In this document: positions 18,508-27,822 of the stretch, one piece after another | How the letters are laid out: each line of letters starts with the position of its first letter | Numbering within the stretch: position 1 is the stretch's first letter | NCBI GenBank assembly: GCA_031263485.1 | Contig: JAISFS010000158.1 | Span: 1-39,613, forward strand | DNA: 39,613 nucleotides | Reading direction: 5' to 3' | DNA from: Deltaproteobacteria bacterium | GTDB lineage: Bacteria; Desulfobacterota; Desulfarculia; Adiutricales; Adiutricaceae | Program-made: the position numbers and the translations under genes | Notes under the pieces: generated by a model | Told to the model about the DNA's origin: nothing | What the model saw: only the letters and a program-made list of their open reading frames with translations | Database searches by the model: none

Positions 18508-18543
18508 CCGGAAAGGGGGGCTTCGGCCCCCCTTTCCGGTTTC
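18508..18543 (+). terminator. Intrinsic terminator of the metal pump
   Basis: A perfect 14-bp stem (18508-18521 with 18526-18539) with a TTCG tetraloop is followed by a short TTT tail, 55 bp after the pump's stop codon. Confidence 0.85.
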
Positions 18544-20330
18544 GAATGCTCGGCGGGAAGCCCGGGTCGTTGCCAGGCGCGAGGTTTCCCGGAAGAACGG
18601 GAGGCGGGGGTAGGGTGCAGTCTGGACGGGAAGGGTACGGAAAGCGGACGGACGAGGCTGGGTCGGGCAAGTGAGTTGGGCGGCGGCAGAGGAGCGGGAC
18701 GGATGGGGGGTGGGCGAACAACGGTATCGCAAGGGCACGGCGAGAGGCGGGGGTGAAGCGGCTAAGGGCGAGGGAGCGAGTCGATGGAAGGGCAGTTGAA
18801 GGAGATGGCATGTGGGCAGGGCGGCGATGCGGCGAGAGGGCGATGCGGCGAGAGGGCGATGCGGCGAGAGGGCAGGGCGGCGATGCGGCGAGAGGGCGAT
18901 GCGGCGAGAGGGCGATGCGGCGAGAGGGCAGGGCGGCGGAAGAGACGTTTATGCCGTCCCATTTAAATTTGTTTGCGCCATCACCTTGATGTCTGGCTGT
19001 GGAATTCAGGGCTGACGCGTGGCGCCGCCGGTGAGGAAGCTTCAGGTGAGGGTAGGCAATCAAATACAGCCAGTAACGACATTCCACATCCATAAATCAG
19101 GCACCGGGGGTTGCGAAACTGGCGGCAGTAAACTTCGGCCGTTCTGGTGGATGGGGGCGGATGCCTGGAGCAGAGGTTAGCAAGGCGATTTGAGACAACA
19201 TGCCTCTAAGCCATCCCGTTTGCACGAGGTCATTGCCATGACGATGAAGCCGTTTGCCTTGAAAATATTTATTGAATATGTATGACTTTTTAAATTTGAT
19301 GCAGATATTTTTAAAATGGATAGGAACGTTAAGTGGAATCTGATCATTTTGTCAAAGCGGGTTGGCGAGCCGTGGCCCGGAAATGCCGCTGGAATGGAAG
19401 CCAGCGGCACTGTCGATGCCAAAGGATGGGCAGGTTATGACGCAGGGATTAAATGAGTCCATACGCGTCGCGGCCGTCAGATGGTTTCCGTGTGTCGTGG
19501 AACGGAATGATCAGAGGAGCGTGAAACGATTCGGCACGCGCGGTTGTCCGGTCTCGGGGTCGCAGTCGAGCTGACCGCGGTGCGCGAGAATGAGACGCTT
19601 GCGTCAGATTCGAATCTGGTTCAGATTTTCCGGATTATCCGGAAACGGCTGAATCCCGCAAAATTAAGCGAGGAAGCGCGGCTTCCGGATGCCGATCCCG
19701 GCTTGTGCGATTCGAACCCGAAACGAATCTGCGCAGAAAATCCGGCTCGGACGTGGAATCGTTGACCAGACTTTTCGTCTGAATGTCCGATTTGACCGTG
19801 AAACCGGCAGGAAATCCGGAAAATCCCACAGGTTTGCAGGGCCCGACATATCGCGAGGAACGGAACCCGAAATGTCAAGCATTCCAGATGGATGATGCAG
19901 AGATTTACGATCAGCTGAACCGGTCGTGGGTATCATGGAGGAGCCTGGAGATGTCGGCCGGAACTGTTTTTTCAATTTTTTCAGGGGTTTGATTTTGGAA
20001 AATCATCTTTTTTTATCGATTCAAATTTTCATCTATAGAACATGTTTGTAATCAGCGTGATTCAAAAAACGCTCAAAACAAAATGAATAATTTTAGCAAA
20101 TATTATACCGGCAGCTTCGGTTTTCGCCGCGAACGCGAGTCATACCCCGCTTGAGAGGTCTACCGGGTGCTTGATCGCGATCATCCCTTTCTTGCTTGTG
20201 AACCGGAAACGGTTCATAGGATCATTGGTGCGCAGGAAACGGATCGTGGCGGCGCCTGCGGCGGCAGATAGCATAGCGCACAGCGGTTCCTGAGTATGTT
20301 TCGGTATGGAAAATCAGAAATTTTGTGTTT
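18544..20330. other. Long gap without a recognised gene
   Basis: It holds the 56-bp-period repeat array at 18814-18940 and two AT-rich stretches (about 19240-19330 and 19970-20110). Small perfect hairpins occur, for example TGAACCG-GAAA-CGGTTCA at about 20199-20216. I see no tRNA and no open frame with recognisable motifs. Confidence 0.5.
18814..18940. repeat. 56-bp higher-order tandem repeat built of 16-bp units
   Basis: The anchor GGGCAGGGCGG recurs at 18814, 18870 and 18926, exactly 56 bp apart. Within each block, 16-bp GGCGATGCGGCGAGAG units repeat. Two blocks are complete and a third is truncated. The array is purine-rich on the + strand and non-coding as far as I can see. Confidence 0.92.
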
Positions 20331-20359
20331 TTGACGTATTGCAGCGAAAAAAGGATTAT
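20331..20359 (+). promoter_or_regulatory. Possible promoter of the first PAS-AAA+-Fis regulator
   Basis: TTGACG (20331-20336), a 17-base spacer and GATTAT (20354-20359) sit in an AT-rich stretch about 190 bases before the regulator's ATG. The -10 is weak (4 of 6). Confidence 0.4.
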
Positions 20360-20551
20360 GGTAAATCTTAGCAAGTTTGAAGCCCCTCCCAAGCGGCACC
20401 TGTCGGCTTCGTTCAGCGAGGCCAGATTCCCGTCCTTTCCCGCGCAGTCTCGCCGCCCAACCGGTCGCGCGGGGATTTTTTGGCGAGAGGCAGAACGCGG
20501 ATCGCGGGCACCGTTCCCACAAACCTCCAACCCACCCGAGAACCCCCTTAT

Positions 20552-22357
20552 ATGGCAATGCCTCCTAACGATAAAGGCGGTCACGGCGCTTCGCTCAACC
20601 TCACCCTGTCGTCGGCCCTGGAGGGCCTTCCCGTGGGAGTCCTGATCCTGGACGCGGAGGGCGTAGTGGCGGCGGCCAACAGGTACATGACGGCCCTCCT
20701 CGGGCTGAAGGACAACATCGCGCCTGCGGAGGGCAGGCACGTCTCAGATCTTTTGCCGGAGAGCGCCGCGCGGCTGACCGAGCTCCTGGCGGCGGGCGCG
20801 GGAAGCGAGTGCATGCAGCTCCCCGAGCTTGAGGGGCAGTACCTCGTGGCCATTCCCCTTGACGGGGAGGACGGGGGGCTTTCCTTGACGGCGGCGGACC
20901 TCAAGACCCTCGGGGCGTACTTCGGTGCGCTGCCCGCGTCCCGCGCGTCCAACCGCCTCCACGATGGCGCCATAGCCGTCTACCCCGAGGGGCTGATTGT
21001 CATGGTCCCGGAAGGCGTCATCGTCTACGCGAACGAACGGGCCGCGGAGATTCTGGGCGTGAGGCTCGAGGATGTGGAGGGGTGCCCGGCGTCCCGGTTG
21101 GGCGGGAGCCTCGTGTCCGGCGAGTGGCTGTTCCTGGAGGTGCTCGCGGGCGGGCGTCCCGTCGCGGGATTTGCGAGTTGCCCGAGCGGGCTCAAGTCCG
21201 TCTTCGTTTCCGGTGCGCCGGTCTTCGGGCCAGACGGGTCCCTGTCGCTCGCGGTATTCACTCTGAGGAATCTGGAGGCGCCATATTTCGTCGAGGCCGC
21301 TTCCTCCCAGGACCGAGACCTCTTCACGGCGTTTCGCGAGGAGGTGACCGGACCGCACTTCAAGCCAGCCGTCGGCGGCTCCTTCGCCAGGAAAAGCCCA
21401 GCCATGCGCAGGGCCTTGGAGATCGCCGCGAGGCTATCCCGATCCGGGGCCGAGTCGATGATGGTCGTTGGCGAGCCCGGTTCCGGCAGGAGCTCGCTCG
21501 CCCGCTATATCCACGAGAGCTCGTCCAGGGCGGCGGAGCCCTTCGTGCGCGTCTGTTGCTCCAGGAGGGAGGCCTCCGAGCTTGAAAGGGAGATCTTCGG
21601 CGCCGAGGCGGGATCCACGACCGTGGCGGGCCTGCTCGAGGCCGCAGGCAGGGGCACCGTCTGTCTGGAGGATGCGGACGCGCTCCCCTACGCCATGCAG
21701 AAGAGGATAGCCGATTTCGTCTCGACCCGGAAGTACCGCCGCACGGGGGGGAGAGCCTCGGTGGGCTCCGAGGCGGCACTGGTAGTCTCCGCCACGGGAG
21801 ATCCCAATTCCCTCGCGGAAGGCGGAAGGCTCGCGCCGGAGCTCCACGAGGCGCTTGTGCCCCACTCGGTGACCGTGCCGCCGCTCAGGTCCCGGAAAGA
21901 GGACATAGTGGAGATAGCCCGCGGTGAGGTGGGCGCCCATAACGTCCGCTACGGGCTCAGGCGCTACGTGGACGCCGCTGCCGCCGACATCCTGGCGGGC
22001 CACAGCTTCCCCGGCAACGTCCGGGAGCTTAAGAGCGCCTTGCACAAGGCCGCCATCTTCAGCGGCTCGCCAAACGTCGGCCCATTTCTCGGTCGGCTCC
22101 TGGGCGCACCCTCCGAGCCGAGTCCGCGCGGGATAGCGAGCGAGAATGAGGACAGGGTACCGACCCTCCAGACGGTCAAGAACTCGAGCCTGAACGCCGT
22201 GCTCGACGGGATCGAGAAAAGGTTGCTCGACGACGCCATCCGAGGATGCAGAAGCACCCGGGAGATGGCGGGGGTCCTCGGCATAAGCCAGGCGGGTGTT
22301 TCCCGCAAGCTCAAGAAGTTTAGCCTGGACGCTCCGGGCAAGTACTCCCGCAAATAG
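20552..22357 (+). CDS. PAS-AAA+-Fis transcriptional regulator lacking the sigma-54 contact loop
   Basis: A 601-residue cytoplasmic regulator. Two PAS-like sensor segments (about 20-120 and 140-235) precede an AAA+ domain (275-510) and a C-terminal Fis-type helix-turn-helix (568-590, TREMAGVLGISQAGVSRKL). Walker A is GEPGSGRSS (from 307). The GAFTGA loop that normally touches sigma-54 is replaced by GSTTVA (near 352), and Walker B reads VCLEDAD rather than LDE. The end of the AAA+ domain keeps PPLRSRKEDI and FPGNVRELK. Known family members without GAFTGA (TyrR, Rhodobacter NtrC) regulate sigma-70 promoters or repress, so the same is likely here. The ATG at 20552 is chosen although its ribosome-binding site is weak; another ATG follows two codons later and the frame is open upstream to 20480. 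It is followed by a strong terminator. The ligand is unknown. Confidence 0.85.
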   Translation: MAMPPNDKGGHGASLNLTLSSALEGLPVGVLILDAEGVVAAANRYMTALLGLKDNIAPAEGRHVSDLLPESAARLTELLAAGAGSECMQLPELEGQYLVAIPLDGEDGGLSLTAADLKTLGAYFGALPASRASNRLHDGAIAVYPEGLIVMVPEGVIVYANERAAEILGVRLEDVEGCPASRLGGSLVSGEWLFLEVLAGGRPVAGFASCPSGLKSVFVSGAPVFGPDGSLSLAVFTLRNLEAPYFVEAASSQDRDLFTAFREEVTGPHFKPAVGGSFARKSPAMRRALEIAARLSRSGAESMMVVGEPGSGRSSLARYIHESSSRAAEPFVRVCCSRREASELEREIFGAEAGSTTVAGLLEAAGRGTVCLEDADALPYAMQKRIADFVSTRKYRRTGGRASVGSEAALVVSATGDPNSLAEGGRLAPELHEALVPHSVTVPPLRSRKEDIVEIARGEVGAHNVRYGLRRYVDAAAADILAGHSFPGNVRELKSALHKAAIFSGSPNVGPFLGRLLGAPSEPSPRGIASENEDRVPTLQTVKNSSLNAVLDGIEKRLLDDAIRGCRSTREMAGVLGISQAGVSRKLKKFSLDAPGKYSRK

Positions 22358-22409
22358 CGCCCTCGCGGGCGCGCGAGCCTGCCCGCACCATCCTGAAGTC
22401 TCTTCCTGT

Positions 22410-22441
22410 GCCCCCAGCGGCCGGTCGCCGGGGGCTTTTTT
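22410..22441 (+). terminator. Intrinsic terminator of the first regulator
   Basis: The stem GCCCCC (22410-22415) with GGGGGC (22430-22435), extended inside by a GCG/CGC pair, is followed by six T (22436-22441), about 50 bp after the stop codon. Confidence 0.9.
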
Positions 22442-24155
22442 GCGCCCGGACAAGACTTTGCCCGAGAGTGTTTTCGGCGCGATAGGGAGGTCTGCAGGAC
22501 TGGTCAGGCAAGAGGATCGAAGCCTTTCCGCGCCGTGACACGGTGGCGAGTCGCGATGCAGTAGTGGGCATCCGTGCGCCCGGCGCCGGCATCCGCGCGC
22601 CCGGCATCGGCATCCGTGCGCCCGGCATCGGCTCAATGTGCCAGATGCGGTTCGCCGTATACTGGTCACTGTGCGCAACATTCGTTGCGTGAGCCTTTGA
22701 TGCCTTCTGCGTTGGGGATATGGCAGGATTTCGCCGGGGGCTGGACCCGTCCTGACACGTCATGGATCTGGCTGGAACGTTGATCTTGATGGAAAAAAAA
22801 TGTTATGTTTGCTTTATGAAAATATTCTTGGCAGGGCGAACTTTTTGATCCCGGTCAGCCGCTGCAGGCCTTGAAGAGCTATCGATAGGGAACTTCGGGG
22901 TCCAAAGCTCTTCTTTACGATCGGGATGCGTGATTCAGATGTCTTTTCCCATACCGGTTGGTCTGCATGTCATGAAGATGATATGCCCGGTATTGCAACC
23001 GCGCCTGCGCGTCTCCGGAACTGGTTCGGGCTGGGCACATTAATTCATGCGGCATTCACCGCGCACCCGAGGAAGCGCCGTTGCCCTGACGTCAAGGTGT
23101 ACGTGGCTCAGGCGCCACATGCGTCGAGTTCCCCCGGCTCAGACGGATGGAATTCCGGCGAAGGCTGTTCTTGCGGCATCGGCTCCGCAAAGAGTTTAGC
23201 TCAGGATCGCCGCCGTCCGCTTCCGTGATTCTTGCCGCAAGTCAAGTCATAGATCTTTCCCGGCATGTTGTTGGCATGTTGCCGAGCGGTAATATTCGTG
23301 CCGCGTCGGCGCCGTTGCGGTCGGCTTGCGGAGCTTTTCCGGGCCATGTACGATCGGCGGTTCCGAATATGTCGAGACGTTGCTTCGCATTACGCGGACT
23401 TTCAAAGATTCTGTCCGTATCAGGATGCGGTTGGTATTCTTGTCAGGCGTGTCGTAATAACTGTCATTTTCCGTCTAGTGATCTGCTGCCATTCGGTTTC
23501 CATGCCCGGATTCCGCCTTGATGGAGTTCGTATACGGAGTGTCTTTGCGGAGATCATATGAGCCTTACGCCAACGGAGCCGTATCTGTCATCGGTCTATC
23601 GCTGGTCATCATGTCTCGCAATGTTAACGTCCGTTCGGTTTTTATCCTGCCGACGACCGTTTTATTTCGCATAAATTTTAAAGGATTCCGATTCGGGGCT
23701 ATCTTTGTGATGCCGGTTCGTGGTAAAAATCCTTCGCTGGCGAATCACCGCCTTTTCAATTATTTCAGGCCGTTGGTCCGCGCATGGCAAGAATATTTTT
23801 CCGCGCGGCCATTATTGCGCGCACCGACTGCTTTAACTTTCTGGACGGATGCATTATGATCGACTCAGGACGTTCAGCCCGTCGGGTGTCCCTGCGTCCG
23901 CGAGAACTTGATCGCGAGCAGCCCTCGCTTGCCAACCCCGCCCGCCAGTCTTCCTGCCCGCGCCGCGAATCGCGAACCCCCCTATCCCGCAGCAAGCCTT
24001 TCCCGGCCCCGGCGGCGCCGAAGATGCGCGGAGGAAAGCCGCGGCCCGCCGGTCCGACGTGAGCCGGTCCGATTGAGGCCCCCGAAACACGGCGGGCCCC
24101 GCCCGCGTGCCGCCGCGGCGGGGACACCGCCACCAGTCCCGAGCGAGACGAGAGT
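22442..24155. other. Long gap without a recognised gene
   Basis: Apart from the 21-bp repeats at 22567-22629, I see nothing I can name. The part from about 22790 to 23860 has lower GC than its surroundings and its frames are short and motif-free. It could be decayed coding DNA. Confidence 0.45.
22567..22629. repeat. 21-bp tandem repeat, three copies
   Basis: Units begin GGCATCCG at 22567, 22588 and 22609, with two or three differences between copies. Confidence 0.9.
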
Positions 24156-25748
24156 ATGCATTCCCTAGGCACGGAAAACATAGCCCTGGGCCTGAGCGGC
24201 GAAGAGCTCCTGGCCCGCCTCTTCAACGACTTCTTCTACGGGGTGACGATCGTTAACGCGGACTCCGAGATAGTCTACTACAACGGCACCCAGGCCCTCA
24301 TAGACGGGCTTTCGCCATCCGACGCCCTGGGCAAGACCTTGGACGAGGTGCATCGTCAGGACGGTCGTCCCGCTCCCACCCTGGCGGCGTCCCTGTCCCG
24401 GACGCCGGCGGTCAACCAGCCTTTCCTGTACCGCACCGCCTCGGGGAGACTGGTCAACTCGGTGCAGAACGCCTTCCCCATCACCAAGGACGGGGTGCTT
24501 CTGGGTTGCGTGACCTTCATCGGCGAGTACGGCAGGATTATGGACGCCTACTCCGCCGCGGCCGGGGTCTGGCCTTCCGGCTCGCCGCCGGCCGGGGGGA
24601 ACGGCGAGGCTTCGGACGGGCCTGAAGCGGACGATGCCGACTCCGACGGCAAGCGGGCCAAGGGCGCCAAGGGCCGCAGGAACGGTCGCGGCGGAGTTCC
24701 CGAGGAAGAAGTCGCCAAGGGCGGCCTCCAGACGGCAGCGGCGCCTCCGGGTTCGTTCGTCACTGCCGACAAGGGACTCCTGGCAGTGGCAGACGCCGCG
24801 CATAGGGCGGCCGACTCCCCCTCCCCGATCCTTTTCGCGGGCGAGATGGGGAGCGGTAAGGATCTGTTGGCCCGCACCGTGGCCTCCGCCTCCGGCAGGA
24901 AGGGCGGCCCCTTCCTGGCCCTGAACTTCGGCTCCATGCCCGAGAGCCTCTTGGACGGCATCCTTTTCGGAACGGAGGCGGGCGCCTATACGGGCGCCGC
25001 CGACCGACCGGGCATCCTCGAGCTTGCCTCCGGAGGGACGGTGTACCTAAACGAGATCTGCGCCATCCCCCCAGCCATCCAAGAACGGCTGCTCGCGGCT
25101 GTGGAGGAGGGCAGGGCACCCAGGGTAGGGGCCGCAGCAGGTTCCGAGAGGGAGTTCGACGTCAAGTTCATGAGCGCCTCCTCCGTACCTCTGGATAAGG
25201 CGGTGAGCTCCGGACAGCTGAAGACTTCCCTGCTCGCTAAGCTCGGGGTGGTGACCCTGAACCTGCCCCCGCTCAGGGAGCGGCTGGGGGACGCGCAGCT
25301 CTTGACCGATCATTTCGTGAAGTCCTATGGCGCGGCTTTCTCCAGGCAAGCGGAAGGAGTCTCCGACGAGGTGAAGGACGCCTTCAGCCGCTACGCCTGG
25401 CCCGGCAACGTGAGCGAGCTGAAGAGCGGGATAGAGGGTGCCATGAATGCCCTCTCCCAGGAGGAGACGCTCCTGACGCCCGTCCACTTCACCTCCACCC
25501 TGCTGGGACACCTTTTCAAGGACAGGGAGGGGGCCTCCGGCCAGAAGGAGGGGCCCCTGGACGGCGCCCAGCGCCCGGCGCACTTCCTGCATTCCGCCGC
25601 AGAGGCGGAACGCATAGCCGCCGCTTTGGAAGCCGCCGGCGGGAATGCCGCCAAGGCGGCCAGGAGCCTCAAGATCTCTCCCCAGCTCATGAACTACAAG
25701 CTCAAGAAGTTCGCCCTCAAGAAGAAGATCACCGTGGAGGTCGGCTGA
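24156..25748 (+). CDS. PAS-AAA+-Fis sigma-54-dependent-type activator (RocR-like)
   Basis: A 530-residue cytoplasmic regulator. A PAS domain (about 20-130) is followed by a Gly/Lys-rich linker, the AAA+ domain (205-445) and a Fis-type helix-turn-helix (about 480-525, ending in ISPQLMNYKLKKF). Walker A is GEMGSGKDLL with Lys235. The sigma-54 contact loop is present as GAYTGA (276-281), the common variant of GAFTGA. Walker B reads VYLNEI, with Asn299 where Asp is usual and Glu300 kept. PPLRERLGDA and WPGNVSELK follow. It should open sigma-54 promoters in response to a small ligand, although the Asn might slow ATP use. It resembles the regulator 1.8 kb upstream in layout and may be an old paralogue. 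The ATG at 24156 has a weak GACGAGAG upstream. Target genes are not evident in the window. Confidence 0.88.
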   Translation: MHSLGTENIALGLSGEELLARLFNDFFYGVTIVNADSEIVYYNGTQALIDGLSPSDALGKTLDEVHRQDGRPAPTLAASLSRTPAVNQPFLYRTASGRLVNSVQNAFPITKDGVLLGCVTFIGEYGRIMDAYSAAAGVWPSGSPPAGGNGEASDGPEADDADSDGKRAKGAKGRRNGRGGVPEEEVAKGGLQTAAAPPGSFVTADKGLLAVADAAHRAADSPSPILFAGEMGSGKDLLARTVASASGRKGGPFLALNFGSMPESLLDGILFGTEAGAYTGAADRPGILELASGGTVYLNEICAIPPAIQERLLAAVEEGRAPRVGAAAGSEREFDVKFMSASSVPLDKAVSSGQLKTSLLAKLGVVTLNLPPLRERLGDAQLLTDHFVKSYGAAFSRQAEGVSDEVKDAFSRYAWPGNVSELKSGIEGAMNALSQEETLLTPVHFTSTLLGHLFKDREGASGQKEGPLDGAQRPAHFLHSAAEAERIAAALEAAGGNAAKAARSLKISPQLMNYKLKKFALKKKITVEVG

Positions 25749-25912
25749 CCGCAGGGCTCACGGACCCCGACCGCCGCCTGCCCCCGTGCTCCGCGGCCTC
25801 TTCAGGACGTTTGCCTCCACGCCGGGAAGAGGCCGCAGGCGGCGGGGGAGGACCGGAGGGCAACATGCTCTGGGGCGCTGGGGATTCGATTAGTCTGCAC
25901 GCACACCGAAGG

Positions 25913-25960
25913 CTCCCGCAGGGTATCGGAAATACGGGACCCTGCGGGAGTCTTTGTTTT
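25913..25960 (+). terminator. Intrinsic terminator downstream of the RocR-like regulator
   Basis: A perfect 12-bp stem, CTCCCGCAGGGT (25913-25924) with ACCCTGCGGGAG (25939-25950), encloses a 14-base loop and is followed by TCTTTGTTTT. It lies about 165 bp after the stop codon. Confidence 0.8.
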
Positions 25961-26949
25961 ATTTCCGCTCTGCGAGCCGTGGGTCTGACCGCCCCGGCCA
26001 CCGCAAGGCTGGCCTGGCCACTTCCGCTCTGGCCCGGCCCCATCCATTCCGATCTGAACCGGCCCGAGCTCGTCCCGTCCGGTTCCTTCCTCTCTGATCG
26101 GCTCCTTCCTCTCTGACCGGCTCCTTCCTCTCTGAACGGCCCATTCCTCTCTGACAGGCCAGGATCAGAACGGTCAGGCTTTCACTGGCCCCGTCCACTC
26201 ATATTTTGCCAGGGCCGGGCGCGCACTTGCGGGGTTCTGGGCGGCACGGGTCTTGAGCCAGGCTCGGGAGTGCCGATGAGTGGAAAGCCGGCGGTCCGTA
26301 TGTCGGGGGTTGGGAGATAGGGCAAGACTTTCGCGGGATAGCCAGGCGATGACCATTGCCCTGAAGTTTCGGACGTGATGAGCCTTGACGCGCGGGCTAA
26401 GTGGATGTATGTTTTAATTTGTAAAAACGGCGCCGTCGTTGCCGACATTCGCCGAAACGATCAGCGGCAACAGATGGCGGCGCGTCCCGGGGCACCGGAA
26501 CTCCGTTGGCGGCACCGGGGCAGGGCGGCAAGGCATAGTGACCGATGACCCTGGGACCTGGAACGGGAAGAATACCGGAATGCCGGGGAGCGGGGCGGGG
26601 AGGACGTCGGCAAGCGGAGCCATCGGCTCATCGGATTTCGTTGCCGTTTGGCGGCGTCCCTGCGATGAGGGAAGCGTCGCCTTCAGGCGTTCTGCCTTAG
26701 GCCAAACGGCCCAGTTGATTCCTGTACTGGCCGTCCGGTCCGCCTTCAGGCATCTGGGGTATCCGCCGCGGTCGAAGGCGCGTCCTCCATGGTCTTGCTT
26801 CGCCGCGATGCCGCTCCCGCCTCAGGGTGGCCGCACTCGCCTTCGGGCGTCCGTTCCCGCCTGAGGCGAAGCAGTTCCGAACGCGTCTGAGGCACGGCCT
26901 TTCGGGGATCGCCTGCCTCAGTCCGTCGCGTCACAGCCGGAGGAGAGAC
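25961..26949. other. Gap without a recognised gene
   Basis: It holds the 19-bp repeats at 26081-26156 and, from about 26680 to 26900, several copies of a short near-palindrome of the form CGCCTTCAGGCG. No frame shows a known motif. The right end carries the ribosome-binding site of the YjbQ-family gene. Confidence 0.5.
26081..26156. repeat. 19-bp tandem repeat, four copies
   Basis: Units start at 26081, 26100, 26119 and 26138 with consensus GGCTCCTTCCTCTCTGAAC. The last copy is the most diverged. The + strand is pyrimidine-rich. Confidence 0.9.
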
Positions 26950-27345
26950 ATGGGCAAGCTGTATTCGTTCTCCATCAACACCCCCAAGGAGGGACTCGTA
27001 AACGTCACCTCGCTCGCTCGTGAATGCCTGACCGATTCCGGCGTAAGAGAGGGGATTCTAGTGGTGTTCGTGCCGCACACCACCGCCGGCGTGACCATCA
27101 ACGAGAACGCGGATCCAGACGTTCAGACGGATCTCCTCCTGGGGCTCTCCAAGGCATTTCCGGCGGATCCGGCATTCCGCCACTCCGAAGGCAACAGCCC
27201 GGCCCACCTGAAGGCCTCGGCGGTGGGTTCTAGTGTCACCTTGATCGTCGACAAGGGGACCCTGGTGCTTGGCAGCTGGCAGGCCATCTACTTCTGCGAG
27301 TTCGATGGCCCCCGGACCCGCAAGTGCTTTTTTACCGTGATATGA
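26950..27345 (+). CDS. yjbQ: YjbQ/UPF0047 family protein
   Basis: A 131-residue cytoplasmic protein, the normal length for UPF0047. All family signatures are present in order: HTTAGVTINENADPDV, HSEGNSPAHLKAS, and LGSWQAIYFCEFDGPRTR near the C-terminus. The conserved histidines form the presumed metal site. The family folds as a trimeric beta protein; E. coli YjbQ shows weak thiamine-phosphate synthase activity, so the true reaction is unsettled. The ATG at 26950 follows GGAGGAGAG at a good distance; the open frame upstream to 26827 is outside the family's alignment. It stands alone on the + strand, between a repeat-bearing gap and a 477-bp gap. Confidence 0.95.
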   Translation: MGKLYSFSINTPKEGLVNVTSLARECLTDSGVREGILVVFVPHTTAGVTINENADPDVQTDLLLGLSKAFPADPAFRHSEGNSPAHLKASAVGSSVTLIVDKGTLVLGSWQAIYFCEFDGPRTRKCFFTVI

Positions 27346-27683
27346 CGTTTTTAGCCCTGACGCTCTGGCGCATGTGCCTATGTTCGCCACGCAGCCTGAC
27401 ATGCGTCCCATCGTAGATGTCCGGATTGCCGCAGGTTCCGAGCTTGGCCTATGGCGCGGCAGTTGGGGCGGGAAGCCATAATACGGCTTGAGCGCTTGCT
27501 CGGCATGCCTGAACGCAGCCAGATGGGGGTTGCCTCATTGGACCTACCAGGGCGCACGGGCAGGCGTCAGGTCTTCGGATTTTTTTTCCCCTCGGTTTCC
27601 CGCATCGCGCGGGCGCTTTCCCCTCTGCCGGTTGGGGGACCGGACGATTGCGTGTCCCTCAGATTGACGGATGCCGCTTTTCC

Positions 27684-27720
27684 AAAGCCCGGACGCTCCC
27701 CGTCCGGGCTTTCGCTTTCT
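27684..27720 (+). terminator. Hairpin, possible intrinsic terminator
   Basis: A perfect 11-bp stem, AAAGCCCGGAC (27684-27694) with GTCCGGGCTTT (27702-27712), has a 7-base loop. The tail CGCTTTCTTC is only moderately T-rich, and the hairpin lies 340 bp past the YjbQ-family stop, so the role is uncertain. Confidence 0.5.
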
Positions 27721-27740
27721 TCGGCGGTTACCGAGATTTC

Positions 27741-27771
27741 TTGTGAAAACACATCGTGTAGCCGATATAAT
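27741..27771 (+). promoter_or_regulatory. Probable promoter of the CapA-like gene
   Basis: A perfect TATAAT (27766-27771) lies about 50 bp before the ATG. A weak -35 (TTGTGA, 27741-27746) is 19 bases upstream; GTGAAA at 27743 would give 17 bases. Confidence 0.5.
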
Positions 27772-27822
27772 AAATGACGAAGTTTTGACCGCTCCGTCCA
27801 TCCCACGATACCGGCGGCAGGC

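Larger units (their letters stand above)
27346..27822. other. Gap with a hairpin and a probable promoter
   Basis: It contains a strong hairpin (27684-27712) and, further right, the promoter region and ribosome-binding site of the CapA-like gene. The first 200 bases show no recognisable gene. Confidence 0.5.

Noticed and set aside
18443-19093. 216-codon leftward frame over the 56-bp repeats
   Set aside because: Its length results from the repeat having no stop in that frame; the sequence is a simple periodic Arg/Ser/Pro/Ala string.
19700-19735. tRNA T-arm-like GTTCGAATC on the minus strand
   Set aside because: The flanking bases do not pair into a 5-bp stem and no acceptor or anticodon arm can be drawn around it.
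27346-27480. Possible transposase remnant on the minus strand (NPDIYDGTHVRLRGEH-like reading)
   Set aside because: It is interrupted by a stop and too short to place in any family by eye.
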